In this document: piece after piece, positions 18,711 through 28,182 of the stretch | Layout of the letters: each line of letters opens with the position of its first letter | Numbering within the stretch: position 1 is the first letter of the stretch | DNA from: Porticoccaceae bacterium | Lineage (GTDB): Bacteria > Pseudomonadota > Gammaproteobacteria > Pseudomonadales > Porticoccaceae | Assembly: GCA_002731695.1 (NCBI GenBank) | Contig: PCCK01000037.1 | Span: 1 to 41,281, forward strand | Length of the DNA stretch: 41,281 nt | Reading direction: 5' to 3' | The notes under the pieces: generated by a model | The model's input: only the letters and a program-made list of their open reading frames with translations | Databases searched by the model: none | What the model was told of the DNA's origin: nothing | Made by a program: the position numbers and the translations under genes

Positions 18711-20195
18711 ATGAGTAAGCGTAGTGTAATTCTTAAAAAAAGAAAAACAGAAATAACGAAAGTCCTCAGACAAGCAACATTAATTATGGGACTAATTCTG
18801 CCTCAGATCGCATCGGCGGACATATTCTGGGCCTTTCGAAATGAGGATGGCAGCACAAACTGGCAATATGTGGCAAATTTTTCAACTAGTATTTTAATTA
18901 TTGCTCTATCTGTTACCGCTCTGAGATTACTTTTAAGCCAAAGACAAGCCAACCGTTATAACAAAGAGTTAGAGTCAATCCGTAGACAACTTGAGGACCG
19001 AGTCGAAGAACGCACAGCAAACTTAAATCATTCAAATCAGCTACTAAAAAATAGCAACTTAGCACTTGCGGAAGAAATTAAAGAACACCTCACTACAACT
19101 GAGCGACTTGCAAGCTCAGAGGCGTATATAGGTAGTATTTTGCACTCTATGCCATTCATGCTGGTCGGACTGGATGGTGACAATATAGTCACACAGTGGA
19201 ATCTTGAAGCTGAAAAAGTAAGTGGATGTAAAAACAGTCAAATAAAGGGTCAAAATCTTTGGAAAAAATATCCACAGATCCCTTTATCACAAGACCAAGT
19301 TGATCAAGCGCGCAGCGAAAAAGAAATCCTCTTATTCAAATCTTTTAGAAAAGACTATAAGTATTTCAATGTCACAATCTATCCGCTACAAGAGCAAAAA
19401 GAAACCGGTGCAGTTATCATTATTGATGACGTGACGGAACAAGTGAATGCAAACAATTTACTTGTTCAGAGAGATAAAATGGCATCTGTGGGAGAAATGG
19501 CTGCCATAATGGCACAAGACATTAATTTACCCCTTAACGCCACCCTAAAAGATTTACATTCAGTTCGACAAGCTTTAACCGAAGAATTATTGGATCCGAT
19601 TTGGCTCAACGAACTCATAGAAAATGCACTTATTCGTGGTCAGCAATCCAAAAATGTTGTAGAAAATTTACTATCGTTCTCCAAAACGAAAGGAGATAAA
19701 AAGTCAATTGAACAAATAAATACAATAATCGATCACAGTATTGACCTTGCCGAAAGTCTGCTCTCAGTAAACTGTGGGTTAAGATTTCGAGATATCGATG
19801 TCAATTGTGACTATGAAGACGATAACCTTCAGATCCGATGTCATGCGACGGAGCTACAACAAGTCTTCCTTAGTCTGTTTCGATATTCCTGTCAGCAACT
19901 TGGAAAGGTAGACGAAGCTGACCACATTCCAAACATCAGGATTCTGGTTCGTTCTGACCAAGAGGATATTGTTATCCAAATCAACCACAACGGAGCCACT
20001 ATCAGTTCAGAGGAGCAGCGATTCATATTCGAGCCATATTCGGGTCATGAGCTTAGTGGAGATAAATATCGTTTGGAAAGTCGTCTCACATTCACTCAGT
20101 TTATCGTGGTTAACCAGCACCATGGCCAAATTACTGTTGCATCAGATAATGGAGATGGTACGACATTCCATTTGAGATTCCCGAGAACCGGCTAA
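18711..20195 (+). CDS. PAS sensor histidine-kinase homologue with degraded catalytic motifs (pseudokinase)
   Basis: The protein has an N-terminal signal-like hydrophobic segment, a short periplasmic loop (IFWAFRNEDGSTNWQY) and a second membrane helix. A coiled coil (about residues 78-130), a PAS domain (about 137-245) and HisKA/HATPase-like regions follow. The H-box reads MAQDINLPLNA, so the phosphoacceptor His is replaced by Gln (codon CAA at 19515-19517). The N-box reads LQQVFLSLFRYSCQQL and lacks both Asn. The G1 box reads NHNGATI in place of DNGPGI, and the G2 GTGLGL motif is absent. The frame is uninterrupted. It is open to TTG 18621, with ATGs at 18654, 18663 and 18711; the last places a basic segment just before the first helix, but the start is uncertain. 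It converges with ureG. Confidence 0.85.
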   Translation: MSKRSVILKKRKTEITKVLRQATLIMGLILPQIASADIFWAFRNEDGSTNWQYVANFSTSILIIALSVTALRLLLSQRQANRYNKELESIRRQLEDRVEERTANLNHSNQLLKNSNLALAEEIKEHLTTTERLASSEAYIGSILHSMPFMLVGLDGDNIVTQWNLEAEKVSGCKNSQIKGQNLWKKYPQIPLSQDQVDQARSEKEILLFKSFRKDYKYFNVTIYPLQEQKETGAVIIIDDVTEQVNANNLLVQRDKMASVGEMAAIMAQDINLPLNATLKDLHSVRQALTEELLDPIWLNELIENALIRGQQSKNVVENLLSFSKTKGDKKSIEQINTIIDHSIDLAESLLSVNCGLRFRDIDVNCDYEDDNLQIRCHATELQQVFLSLFRYSCQQLGKVDEADHIPNIRILVRSDQEDIVIQINHNGATISSEEQRFIFEPYSGHELSGDKYRLESRLTFTQFIVVNQHHGQITVASDNGDGTTFHLRFPRTG

Positions 20196-20239
20196 ATATT
20201 AATTGAAAAAAAATTTGAATGCGCCGAAGGTATTACAAC

Positions 20240-20857
20240 TCACTCTTTTAACAACATTCCTTCATTGATAATAAAATTTACAATTTCTGAAAGCCCCTCT
20301 CCGCTTTTCAAGTTCGAGAAGACAAATGGTTCAGAGCTTCTCATTAACTTAGCATCTCTCTTCATTACAGCGAGAGATGCGCCTACATAAGGCGCAAGAT
20401 CGATTTTGTTTATTATTAACAAATCTGATTTTGTAATTCCGGGACCACCCTTTCGTGGTATTTTGTCGCCGGCTGATACGTCTATAACATATAAAGTCAA
20501 GTCAGATAATTCAGGGGAAAAAGTAGCACTCAAATTATCACCGCCACTTTCAATAAAAATTATATCCAAGCTTTTATGACGATCTCCCAGCAACTCAACA
20601 GCCTCAAGATTCATAGACGCATCTTCTCGAATTGCAGTATGAGGACAACCTCCTGTTTCTACGCCCAAAATCCTGTCTGCACCGAGCGCTTCATGCTTAG
20701 TGAGGAATTCAGCATCCTCTTTAGTATAAATATCATTTGTCACGACTGCTATTTCATATTGAGAGCGTAGCTCAATACATAGCGCCCTTAGAAGCGCAGT
20801 TTTTCCCGACCCCACCGGTCCTCCGACGCCGACTCGCAAAGTTTGTTTGTCCTCCAT
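20240..20857 (-). CDS. ureG: Urease accessory GTPase UreG
   Basis: UreG is a SIMIBI-class GTPase that delivers nickel to apo-urease with UreD, UreF and UreE. The 205-residue product has the P-loop GGPVGSGKT (residues 12-20), the nickel-binding CPH motif in [12 protein letters not shown] (71-73), an [17 protein letters not shown] segment and the guanine-specificity motif [10 protein letters not shown]. The frame is open to GTG 20911, but ATG 20857 is preceded by AAAGGAG with five-base spacing and is the clear start. It lies 10 bases after the ureF stop and is the last gene of the urea unit. It converges with the histidine-kinase homologue. Confidence 0.97.
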   Translation of the reverse strand: MEDKQTLRVGVGGPVGSGKTALLRALCIELRSQYEIAVVTNDIYTKEDAEFLTKHEALGADRILGVETGGCPHTAIREDASMNLEAVELLGDRHKSLDIIFIESGGDNLSATFSPELSDLTLYVIDVSAGDKIPRKGGPGITKSDLLIINKIDLAPYVGASLAVMKRDAKLMRSSEPFVFSNLKSGEGLSEIVNFIINEGMLLKE

Positions 20858-20867
20858 AGTGACTCCT

Positions 20868-21542
20868 TTAAGATCTAAATAATCGAGTGTATTGGGTTTC
20901 ATGCAAAGCACTTGCCATCGCTAATCCGGGTAAAGAACTGCCGATTTCTTCATCACTTGCAGACTGAGACGCGCTTACTGCACTGGGAATAATACCAATT
21001 AAATCATTCAAGATGTCTTGAGCTGCGCTTTGCCCTAATGGTAGTAATTTTGTAGCGGCAGCTACTTGATTCTCCATCCAAGACCACACAAACCCATGAC
21101 AAGCTACTCTTACATCAATCTTCCAAAAAGAAACCGCAAACGCATAGGCTGCAACAAAAGTTAAAGATTGTTTTAGAACAGCAACTTCTTCGACCTTTAT
21201 GCCTTTGAGCAATTTAACAAGCGCTTTTCCTGTCGCTATTTCCGCATCACGCAATTCAAGAGTTTCACGACAAGCTAGTACATGCAAATTCCAATATTTC
21301 ACACCCTTAAAATCATGAGTTTTGAATGCTTCAACAAGACGAATTAGCAACGGTAAATCGGTCTTCGCTATAGTATGATTTAGCACAGTCGCAATCCAAT
21401 CACGAACATCAAATGAGTTTTTTAACCATTTTTCTTCAATAGCAAATTCAAGGCCCTGCGAAAAGGCGTATCCTCCGACTGGCAAAGCGGAACTACTGAG
21501 TTGAAGTATTCACAGTAATCCCGAATCAGATAATGCGTTCAT
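20868..21542 (-). pseudogene. ureF: Urease accessory protein UreF with in-frame TGA at codon 11
   Basis: UreF works with UreD and UreG as the nickel-insertion complex on apo-urease. The natural start is ATG 21542, overlapping the ureE 3' end by 17 bases. It reads MNALSDSGLL, then TGA at 21512-21510, then ILQLSSSALPVGGYAFSQGLE in the same frame. Homologues have Arg at the TGA position (LRLLQL-type), so a CGA-to-TGA transition explains it. The rest is intact to the canonical [13 protein letters not shown] end. A TTG at 21485 would start at LPVGGY, losing 19 residues, without an evident ribosome-binding site. It could be a real nonsense mutation, a sequence error, readthrough, or a short functional form. 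I mark it broken but possibly functional. Confidence 0.75.
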
Positions 21543-21978
21543 GATTTTTTACGTTTTGGTACGCGCCTTGTTCTGGAATAAAAGCCGATTTTTCGTATTC
21601 CACAGACATACTTAATCGTGATAACATTTCAACAAGAACATGATCTGGTAATATCCTCAGCCACTTTTCGCCTATCTGTACTTTCACGTGTCTGTTGCCG
21701 AGATGGTAACAAGCCTTACTGAACTGGCTCCAATTTTCTGTCGAGGCTCTCACAACGTCCTCTTTTTTTGCAGTCACTAAAAATATCCTGCCGCACCTAC
21801 TAATTAATGCATCACCGACGTTAAGTATTTTTCCTCGCTCCAAGAAAATTCTGACTGTCTCCCCAGTGAGAGTCGTCGTTTTAAAGCGACCCTTTTCTCG
21901 CTGTATGTGACAGAGCTCTATCTCCCCACAAACATCGAACTCCAAGGCAGATGGCAGTCGTTCGTATATTTCTAACAT
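21526..21978 (-). CDS. ureE: Urease accessory metallochaperone UreE
   Basis: UreE binds nickel in the cytoplasm and hands it to UreG for urease activation. The 150-residue product has the peptide-binding N-terminal domain and a ferredoxin-like metal-binding domain with CYHLGNRHV. Its His97 corresponds to the essential His96 of the Klebsiella protein. There is no His-rich C-terminal tail. The start is ATG 21978, 13 bases after ureC, and the 3' end overlaps the ureF start by 17 bases, implying coupled translation. Confidence 0.95.
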   Translation of the reverse strand: MLEIYERLPSALEFDVCGEIELCHIQREKGRFKTTTLTGETVRIFLERGKILNVGDALISRCGRIFLVTAKKEDVVRASTENWSQFSKACYHLGNRHVKVQIGEKWLRILPDHVLVEMLSRLSMSVEYEKSAFIPEQGAYQNVKNHERII

Positions 21979-21991
21979 AAAGACCTAACGA

Positions 21992-23695
21992 CTAAAATAG
22001 GTTATAAAGTTGTGCCAGCGGCAGGATTTTTGCCGGCTCGCAGGTCATTAGTAGTCCATCCGCATGAACTTCGTAAGTCTGAGGATCCACGGTAATATTG
22101 GGCATCCATGCATTGTGGATCATGTCTCGCTTGGTAATTGAACGAGTATTCCTGCATGCCACTAGCCCGCGAGATAGACCTAACTTCTTTGCAAGACCAT
22201 CCTCAATAGCTATTTTTGAGGTGAAAGTAACACATGTCTGCGACGGTGCCTTTCCATAACTCCCAAACATCTTTCTAAAGTGCACGGGCTGCGGTGTTGG
22301 GATTGATGCGTTTGGATCACCCATTGGAGCCGCGGAGATTAATCCTCCTTTAATTATCAGTGCGGGCTTCGCCCCAAAAAAAGCCGGTTTCCATAGCACA
22401 AGATCTGCGAGTTTTCCCACTTCGATAGAACCTACTTCATGATCAATTCCGTGAGTTATGGCAGGATTTATGGCATATTTCGCTATGTAGCGTTTGGCTC
22501 GAAAATTATCCATTTTTTCATTATCTTCATCTAAAGGCCCTCGCTGCACCTTCATTTTATGCGCCGTTTGCCAAGTACGTGTAATCACCTCTCCAACTCG
22601 CCCCATCGCTTGAGAATCTGAGGCAATCATACTGAACGCCCCAAGATCATGAAAAATATCCTCAGCCGCTATTGTTTCCTTCCGAATGCGCGAATCTGCA
22701 AATGCAATATCCTCAGGAATAGACGAGTCTAAGTGATGACACACCATCAACATATCCAGATGCTCGTCAATAGTGTTCACAGTATATGGACGCGTCGGAT
22801 TAGTAGATGAAGGTAAAACATTCAACTCTGCACAAGCCCGAATAATATCGGGGGCATGTCCGCCACCAGCACCCTCTGTATGATAGGTGTGAATTGCACG
22901 TCCTTTAAAAGCCGCGATAGTGTCATCGACAAAGCCCGACTCGTTGAGAGTATCAGTATGTATAGCAACCTGCACATCATTTTTCTCCGCCACACTGAGA
23001 CAGTTGTCAATGGATGCCGGCGTAGTGCCCCAATCCTCATGTAATTTTAAACCACACGCTCCAGCCAAAAGCTGCTCCTCTAAAGCAATTGGTATGCTAG
23101 CGTTACCCTTTCCCAGAAATCCTAAATTCATCGGCATATCATCAGTAGCTTGCAGCATTTTGCCAATATTCCATGGTCCGGGCGTGCATGTTGTAGCATT
23201 GGTTCCGGTCGCCGGCCCAGTTCCACCACCGATCATGGTAGTAATACCGGACATAAGAGCCTCCTCAATTTGTTGAGGACAAATAAAGTGGATATGCGCA
23301 TCCACGCCACCAGGTGTCATAATCAAACCCTCCCCCGCTATCACCTCAGTGCCGGGTCCAATGATGATTGTGACGTTATCCTGAATATCGGGATTACCAG
23401 CCTTACCAATAGCTGCGATTCTCCCATGCTTTAGGCCAATATCCGCTTTAACAATACCCCAATAATCTAAAATCAGAGCATTTGTGATTACTGAGTCGAC
23501 AGAATCACTACAACTGCATTGGCTTTGCCCCATCCCATCTCGAATGACTTTCCCCCCACCAAACTTTACTTCTTCTCCGTAGGAAGTGAAGTCTCTCTCT
23601 ACTTCAACGATGAGCTCAGTATCTCCCAAACGGACGCGATCACCCTTTGTAGGACCAAACATCGAAGCATAGGCTTGACGGTCAACATTAATCAT
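21992..23695 (-). CDS. ureC: Urease alpha subunit
   Basis: UreC is the catalytic subunit of nickel urease, hydrolysing urea to ammonia and carbamate. The 567-residue protein has every expected metal and active-site residue at the Klebsiella numbering: His134 and His136 (DAHIHF), carbamylated Lys217 (GLKLHEDWG), His219, His246 (VAIHTDT), His272 (HTYHTEG), the flap His320 (VCHHLD) and Asp360 ([14 protein letters not shown]). It is therefore predicted to be fully active once nickel is inserted. The start is ATG 23695, overlapping ureB by 8 bases. It sits in the ureDABCEFG order. Confidence 0.98.
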   Translation of the reverse strand: MINVDRQAYASMFGPTKGDRVRLGDTELIVEVERDFTSYGEEVKFGGGKVIRDGMGQSQCSCSDSVDSVITNALILDYWGIVKADIGLKHGRIAAIGKAGNPDIQDNVTIIIGPGTEVIAGEGLIMTPGGVDAHIHFICPQQIEEALMSGITTMIGGGTGPATGTNATTCTPGPWNIGKMLQATDDMPMNLGFLGKGNASIPIALEEQLLAGACGLKLHEDWGTTPASIDNCLSVAEKNDVQVAIHTDTLNESGFVDDTIAAFKGRAIHTYHTEGAGGGHAPDIIRACAELNVLPSSTNPTRPYTVNTIDEHLDMLMVCHHLDSSIPEDIAFADSRIRKETIAAEDIFHDLGAFSMIASDSQAMGRVGEVITRTWQTAHKMKVQRGPLDEDNEKMDNFRAKRYIAKYAINPAITHGIDHEVGSIEVGKLADLVLWKPAFFGAKPALIIKGGLISAAPMGDPNASIPTPQPVHFRKMFGSYGKAPSQTCVTFTSKIAIEDGLAKKLGLSRGLVACRNTRSITKRDMIHNAWMPNITVDPQTYEVHADGLLMTCEPAKILPLAQLYNLF

Positions 23696-24011
23696 TTTCC
23701 ATCTCCTCTAAAGAACCCATGATTTCTCCGCGGAACCCGAAAACATTTCGCTCTCCACCGAGAGAAACAAGTTTAATTTCCCTGACCTGGCCCGGCTCAA
23801 AGCGAACGGCAGTGCCCGAGGCTATATTCAAGCGGAAGCCGCGTGCTTTGATGCGATCAAACTTCAGCGCGGGATTTACCTCATAAAAATGATAGTGTGA
23901 GCCAACCTGAATCGGTCGATCTCCTATATTTGCCACCTCTAGTTCAATTGTCGCCCTATTTTTATTAATCGGAATAGAGCCACTTTTTACCAAAATTTCA
24001 CCAGGAATCAT
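23688..24011 (-). CDS. ureB: Urease beta subunit
   Basis: UreB is a small structural subunit of the (UreABC)3 urease trimer. The 107-residue product begins [11 protein letters not shown], matching the family's MIPGE start, and contains [21 protein letters not shown], here split for brevity as [14 protein letters not shown], with a C-terminal GFRGEIMG. A longer reading starts at ATG 24026, but ATG 24011 has GAGG nine bases upstream and fits the family. It follows ureA by about 20 bases and overlaps ureC by 8. Confidence 0.96.
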   Translation of the reverse strand: MIPGEILVKSGSIPINKNRATIELEVANIGDRPIQVGSHYHFYEVNPALKFDRIKARGFRLNIASGTAVRFEPGQVREIKLVSLGGERNVFGFRGEIMGSLEEMEND

Positions 24012-24031
24012 ATCATTTTCCCTCATCGATT

Positions 24032-24334
24032 CTAATTTATAGGATCATGCACCGTCACCAACTTTGTGCCATCCGGAAATGTAGCCTCTACTTGAACTTC
24101 TGAGACAAGTTCCGCTACACCATCCATTACCTGCTCACTTCTTAAAATATTCTTTCCGTCGCTCATTAACTGAGCGACGGACTTCCCATCCCTCGCTCCC
24201 TCAACAATTGCCATAGAAATATAAGCAACAGCCTCGGGATAGTTAAGTTTTAGTCCTCTACCAAGCCGTCTTTCGGCGAGAAGGGCCGCGGTAAAGGTGA
24301 TTAATTTGTCCTTTTCTCTAGGCAGTAATTCCAT
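24032..24334 (-). CDS. ureA: Urease gamma subunit
   Basis: UreA is the smallest structural urease subunit. The 100-residue product is a full-length match to the family: [20 protein letters not shown] at the start, [21 protein letters not shown] in the middle (given here as [14 protein letters not shown]), and the conserved C-terminal [18 protein letters not shown]. The start is ATG 24334, 25 bases after the ureD stop, with an AGGAG-type ribosome-binding site. Confidence 0.97.
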   Translation of the reverse strand: MELLPREKDKLITFTAALLAERRLGRGLKLNYPEAVAYISMAIVEGARDGKSVAQLMSDGKNILRSEQVMDGVAELVSEVQVEATFPDGTKLVTVHDPIN

Positions 24335-24359
24335 TATAGTCTAACTCCTTCTAGGATAT

Positions 24360-25235
24360 TCAGGTTAGCCAAATTCGCGGTTCACAAAATTCACGTTGCA
24401 TTAAAATCGGCCTTGCTAACTTCCACCAGTTCACAAATATTTTTTTTGCATGCTCCGCACTGTTCCCAAGATAGCGTCCGATTAGAAAATTTCCAACCCG
24501 CGAGATCGATGTTAAATGGGGCGAGTTTGCGATAAAATCAATTTCACGCATCTTTGATATTGTAGACTCCGTGCTGCTCACAAAAGGTCCCAGCAAAAGA
24601 AATCCCGATACGATAAAGCCTTGCAGGCCAGCAGACTTTGAGATAAGTGATTTCTCGTGCTCGCATAACTCAAGTCTATCCACATAAACAGGCATACCAT
24701 CTTTCTGGAGAACGTATTTCTGCTCAAAACTTCCGAGGTCAAAACCAGAAAAAGAGGCAGGCATGCCAAGTGAGCATATATCCCAACCCGCAAAGCAACT
24801 CCCTTCTGACAAATTTATTTTAGTTGAAATTCGCGAACACGCGCCGCTGAACACTATAGTTTCTAATGGAAACCACTCTACTAGGGCATTAGCGCCAATT
24901 TTCAAGTCGAATACTAGTCGCTGAACTGAAATGTCCTTACGAGCTTTGTATATCCGAGAGGCACCGGGTGTAGTTAAAAAGACCCCCGCATTTTCTCCAA
25001 CATCAATACTTATTTTCAGATGATCACCAGAAACAATTCCACCCGGAGGATGTAAAAGATAAACGTGAGCATGCTCTAAACCCTCCGGGTAAAACAACTT
25101 TTGCACGTAGAGGGGGCCATTATGCACACTTTTGATCAAACGAGTCTTATCACGAGGTTTGTCGAAGGTAAGCCCTAAAAATGCTGGCCATGTTTTTGAG
25201 CCATCTGTAGAACGGCTTTCGACCTCAGTCAACAT
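24360..25235 (-). CDS. ureD: Urease accessory protein UreD
   Basis: UreD (UreH) binds apo-urease and forms the nickel-transfer tunnel with UreF and UreG. The 291-residue product has the family's N-terminal PLYVQKLFYPEG and HPPGGIVSGDHL, then TTPGASRIYKA and the WFPLETIVFSGA segment. Length is typical (270-300). The start is ATG 25235, inside the end of the upstream small membrane-protein gene (11-base overlap). It leads the ureDABCEFG block, which continues directly from the urtABCDE transporter genes, so uptake and hydrolysis are probably co-expressed. Confidence 0.95.
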   Translation of the reverse strand: MLTEVESRSTDGSKTWPAFLGLTFDKPRDKTRLIKSVHNGPLYVQKLFYPEGLEHAHVYLLHPPGGIVSGDHLKISIDVGENAGVFLTTPGASRIYKARKDISVQRLVFDLKIGANALVEWFPLETIVFSGACSRISTKINLSEGSCFAGWDICSLGMPASFSGFDLGSFEQKYVLQKDGMPVYVDRLELCEHEKSLISKSAGLQGFIVSGFLLLGPFVSSTESTISKMREIDFIANSPHLTSISRVGNFLIGRYLGNSAEHAKKIFVNWWKLARPILMQREFCEPRIWLT

Positions 25236-25479
25236 ACAACAACTGATCTACTTTGAAGCACTTAAACGGCCGTTGCTGTATCTTCCTATACATGAGGGCT
25301 ATCCAAATAAAAGTTATACCAGTGATGAAAATCTCACTAAAGTAAACAAAATTGAAAAGGAAATGGGCGCTAGCGCTGACCTCATTCCATGTGTGAATTC
25401 CGTCGTGAGTTAGTCCTGTTCCACTACCCGACATAGCTACTACCAAAAATATCGACTTGACACGATTTTTATAAGTCAC
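25225..25479 (-). CDS. Small putative membrane protein in the urea operon, unknown function
   Basis: I do not recognise this 84-residue protein, but it looks genuine. It starts with GTG 25479 behind AAGGGAGGA with eight-base spacing, one of the best ribosome-binding sites in the window. It fills an otherwise empty gap between urtE and ureD, and its stop overlaps the ureD start by 11 bases. The N-terminus resembles a signal peptide (MTYKNRVKSIFLVVAMSGSG). A short stretch with three histidines follows (LTHDGIHTWNEVSASAHFLF: His25, His29, His39). A single membrane helix (about residues 43-64) and a basic tail (RKIQQRPFKCFK) complete it. A role in urea or nickel handling is possible from position only. 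Confidence 0.72.
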   Translation of the reverse strand: MTYKNRVKSIFLVVAMSGSGTGLTHDGIHTWNEVSASAHFLFNFVYFSEIFITGITFIWIALMYRKIQQRPFKCFKVDQLLYVD

Positions 25480-25519
25480 TTCTTTAGTCCTCCCTTTAAT
25501 TACAAAATTTTAAATTAAT

Positions 25520-26215
25520 CTATACCGCCAAGTGTTTTGAGATTAAACCATCACTCAGCTCATTCATCAGACCCGATGCCACAATCCGGCCTTTTTCCAT
25601 CAAACGGAACTCTTTACTGACTTTTCTCGCAAAAGCGATTTTCTGCTCTACAAGAAGGACGGTTATTCCCTCTGTCTTATTCAAATATGTTATGACTCTA
25701 CCAATTTCAGCAACTATATTCGGTTGTATACCTTCATTTGGCTCGTCTAGGATGAGAACCTTGGGATCGATCACCAGAGCTCGTGCGATCGCAAGTTGTT
25801 GTTGCTGCCCTCCTGAGAGATCACCACCCCTGCGCATAAGCATCTCATGCAATACAGGAAAAAGCTCGAATATCTTTTCGGGGATAATTGAAACGTTGTC
25901 CGCTCTTGCTCCTAATCCAATCCGTAAATTCTCCTCGACTGTTAATAATGGAAAAATCTCACGCCCTTGAGGAACATAGCCAATTCCCTCACGAGCTCGC
26001 TTATCAGCGGGTTCCTCAGAGAAATCTTTACCAGAAACACTGATTTTTCCCGAACTTAATGGCAACAGCCCCATCAAACACTTCAACAAAGTAGTCTTCC
26101 CGACACCATTGCGTCCAATTACGCAAACGCATGACCCCTCTCCAATCTCTAAATCTAGATCCCAAAGAATCTGTGTTCCCCCATAATGTTGATTAATACC
26201 ATGCAAAGCGATCAC
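25520..26215 (-). CDS. urtE: Urea ABC transporter ATP-binding protein UrtE
   Basis: UrtE is one of two ATPases of the branched-chain-amino-acid-type (HAAT) urea transporter. The 231-residue product has Walker A GRNGVGKTT (residues 34-42), the signature LSGGQQQQLAIARAL and Walker B VLILDEPNEGIQP. The LSGGQQQQ and NEGIQP pattern is typical of UrtE rather than LivF. The start is GTG 26215, overlapping the urtD stop by four bases (GTGA). It ends 40 bases before the next gene's start. Confidence 0.95.
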   Translation of the reverse strand: MIALHGINQHYGGTQILWDLDLEIGEGSCVCVIGRNGVGKTTLLKCLMGLLPLSSGKISVSGKDFSEEPADKRAREGIGYVPQGREIFPLLTVEENLRIGLGARADNVSIIPEKIFELFPVLHEMLMRRGGDLSGGQQQQLAIARALVIDPKVLILDEPNEGIQPNIVAEIGRVITYLNKTEGITVLLVEQKIAFARKVSKEFRLMEKGRIVASGLMNELSDGLISKHLAV

Positions 26216-27003
26216 TGCTCTTCACCTAAATACACCTCAACCACTGCCGGATTATTCTGGATATCCGCCATGCTACCTTCAGCTATGACCGAGCCTTGAT
26301 GCAATACGGTGACTGTGCGCGCAATACTTCTCACAAAGTCCATATCATGTTCAACCACAACTACAGTCCGATCGCCCGCAAGTGAAGTAAGCAACTCTGC
26401 TGTCCTCTCAGTCTCATTGGCCGTCATTCCTGCGACAGGTTCATCAATAAGCATTAGTCTAGGATCTGCAATAAGTAACATACCTATTTCAAGCCACTGC
26501 TTTTGGCCATGTGATAATGAACCGGCTAACAAATTCTCTTTTGATTCCAGTCCAATGATTCTCATAACCTCTCTTATCCAATCCAAATCGGACGAATTTA
26601 GCTTCGAGAATAAAGTATGTAAGATGCCTTTGTCGCCTCTCATCGCCAGTTCGAGGTTAGAAGATACTGTTTGATTCTCAAATACAGTCGGTTTTTGAAA
26701 TTTTCTCCCAATTCCCAATTGCGCTATTTCAGTCTCTGTCTTGTGCAAAAGATCAATAGTTTGACCAAAAAAAACATGGCCATTATCTGGACGAGTTTTT
26801 CCTGTTATGACGTCCATTAAAGTGGTTTTACCGGCCCCATTTGCGCCGATCAAGCATCGAAGTTCACCGTTATTTATATATAAATTTAAATCATTAAGCG
26901 CCTTGAAACCATCGAAGTTTACTGACAGAGACTCCACGTATAAGATTACGTTATGGGATATATCCACCATTGCATCTCTATTCTTTCCCGAGGAGCTAAA
27001 CAT
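26212..27003 (-). CDS. urtD: Urea ABC transporter ATP-binding protein UrtD
   Basis: UrtD is the LivG-like ATPase of the urea transporter. Walker A is GANGAGKTT (residues 53-61 from ATG 27003), the signature is the UrtD-type LSHGQKQWLEIGM, Walker B is LMLIDEPVAGM, and VVVVEHDMDFVR is the switch region. The frame is open to TTG 27021. ATG 27003 is preferred over it, while a further ATG at 26970 (MVDISHNVILYV) is also possible; none has a strong ribosome-binding site. It follows urtC closely and overlaps urtE by four bases. Confidence 0.94.
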   Translation of the reverse strand: MFSSSGKNRDAMVDISHNVILYVESLSVNFDGFKALNDLNLYINNGELRCLIGANGAGKTTLMDVITGKTRPDNGHVFFGQTIDLLHKTETEIAQLGIGRKFQKPTVFENQTVSSNLELAMRGDKGILHTLFSKLNSSDLDWIREVMRIIGLESKENLLAGSLSHGQKQWLEIGMLLIADPRLMLIDEPVAGMTANETERTAELLTSLAGDRTVVVVEHDMDFVRSIARTVTVLHQGSVIAEGSMADIQNNPAVVEVYLGEEQ

Positions 27004-27051
27004 AGACACCGATCGACTCAATTGCTTTATTTCCGGACCCGCAAGAAATAT

Positions 27052-28182
27052 TCATATTTGCTTTTCTCTACCCCGTCTGAGGCCGCGCCATTGTTTGCCA
27101 TCGAAAAAACCTATCAGGCCTTTAGGCAAAAGGACAGTTGTTCCGACGAAAAGTGCTCCTAATGCAAATAGCCATTCATCTGGAAACTCCGCTGTGAATT
27201 TCGTCTTCGCATAGTTCACCAGAACCGCACCTGCTACTGCCCCATATAAAGTGGCGCGTCCACCAACAGAGACCCACACAACAATTTCTATTGAATTCAG
27301 CGGAGAAAATTCACCTGGATTAATAATCCCCACCTGAGGCACATAAAGCGCACCAGCAATTGCAGCAAGAGCCGCTGAGTATACGAATAGGGAGACTTTA
27401 TAATTTTCGGTCTTAAAGCCAATAGATCTGGTTCTGGGTTCAGCATCCCTAATTGCTAGCACCACCCTCCCATAACGAGATTGCAAGATAAACTGGCTTA
27501 AGAGATAGGCCATGGCAAGCGCAACTGCTGACAAACAAAAAAGGACAACCCTCGTCTTGTCCGACTGAAGGTCAAACCCTAGTATATCTTTGAAATCGGT
27601 AAGTCCATTGTTTCCCCCAAATCCCATTTCATTGCGAAAGAAAGCCAGCATCAATGCATAAGTCATTGCCTGCGTAATGATCGATAAATACACTCCTGTA
27701 ACACGAGATCGGAATGCGAGCCAACCGAAAACAAACGCTAAAACTGAGGGCACCACCAAGGTCATCAGCATTGCAAATCCAAAGCTATCGAAGCCGTACC
27801 AGAACCACGGAAGCTCTTTCCAGTTTAGAAACACCATGAAATCAGGCAAGATCGGATGACCATAAACACCGCGTTCCCCAATTTGCCGCATTAGATACAT
27901 TCCCATGGTATATCCGCCGAGAGCAAAAAACGCTCCGTGTCCGAGACTCAATATTCCGCAATACCCCCAAACAACATCTACCGAGAGCGCTAGTAACGCA
28001 AAACATAAATACTTTCCGAGTAGCGTTATTGTGTATGTACTTACATGAAAGATTGAATCATCCGGAACAAGTAAGTTACAAAAAGACGCATAGATAGTCA
28101 CCCCAAAGAGAACAATTAAAAAAATTCGACCGTTTTTTTGGAAATTATCCGCTCGAGTTGCCTCACGGTTATGGTGCATCAT
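27052..28182 (-). CDS. urtC: Urea ABC transporter permease UrtC
   Basis: UrtC is the LivM-like inner-membrane permease of the urea transporter. The 376-residue product has about ten hydrophobic segments, the LivM-type YCGILSLGHGAFFALGGY near residues 70-87, and the coupling/EAA-like region with AIRDAEPRTRSIGF. Length fits UrtC (about 350-380). The start is ATG 28182, overlapping the urtB stop by four bases (ATGA), so translation is coupled. Confidence 0.94.
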   Translation of the reverse strand: MMHHNREATRADNFQKNGRIFLIVLFGVTIYASFCNLLVPDDSIFHVSTYTITLLGKYLCFALLALSVDVVWGYCGILSLGHGAFFALGGYTMGMYLMRQIGERGVYGHPILPDFMVFLNWKELPWFWYGFDSFGFAMLMTLVVPSVLAFVFGWLAFRSRVTGVYLSIITQAMTYALMLAFFRNEMGFGGNNGLTDFKDILGFDLQSDKTRVVLFCLSAVALAMAYLLSQFILQSRYGRVVLAIRDAEPRTRSIGFKTENYKVSLFVYSAALAAIAGALYVPQVGIINPGEFSPLNSIEIVVWVSVGGRATLYGAVAGAVLVNYAKTKFTAEFPDEWLFALGALFVGTTVLLPKGLIGFFDGKQWRGLRRGREKQI

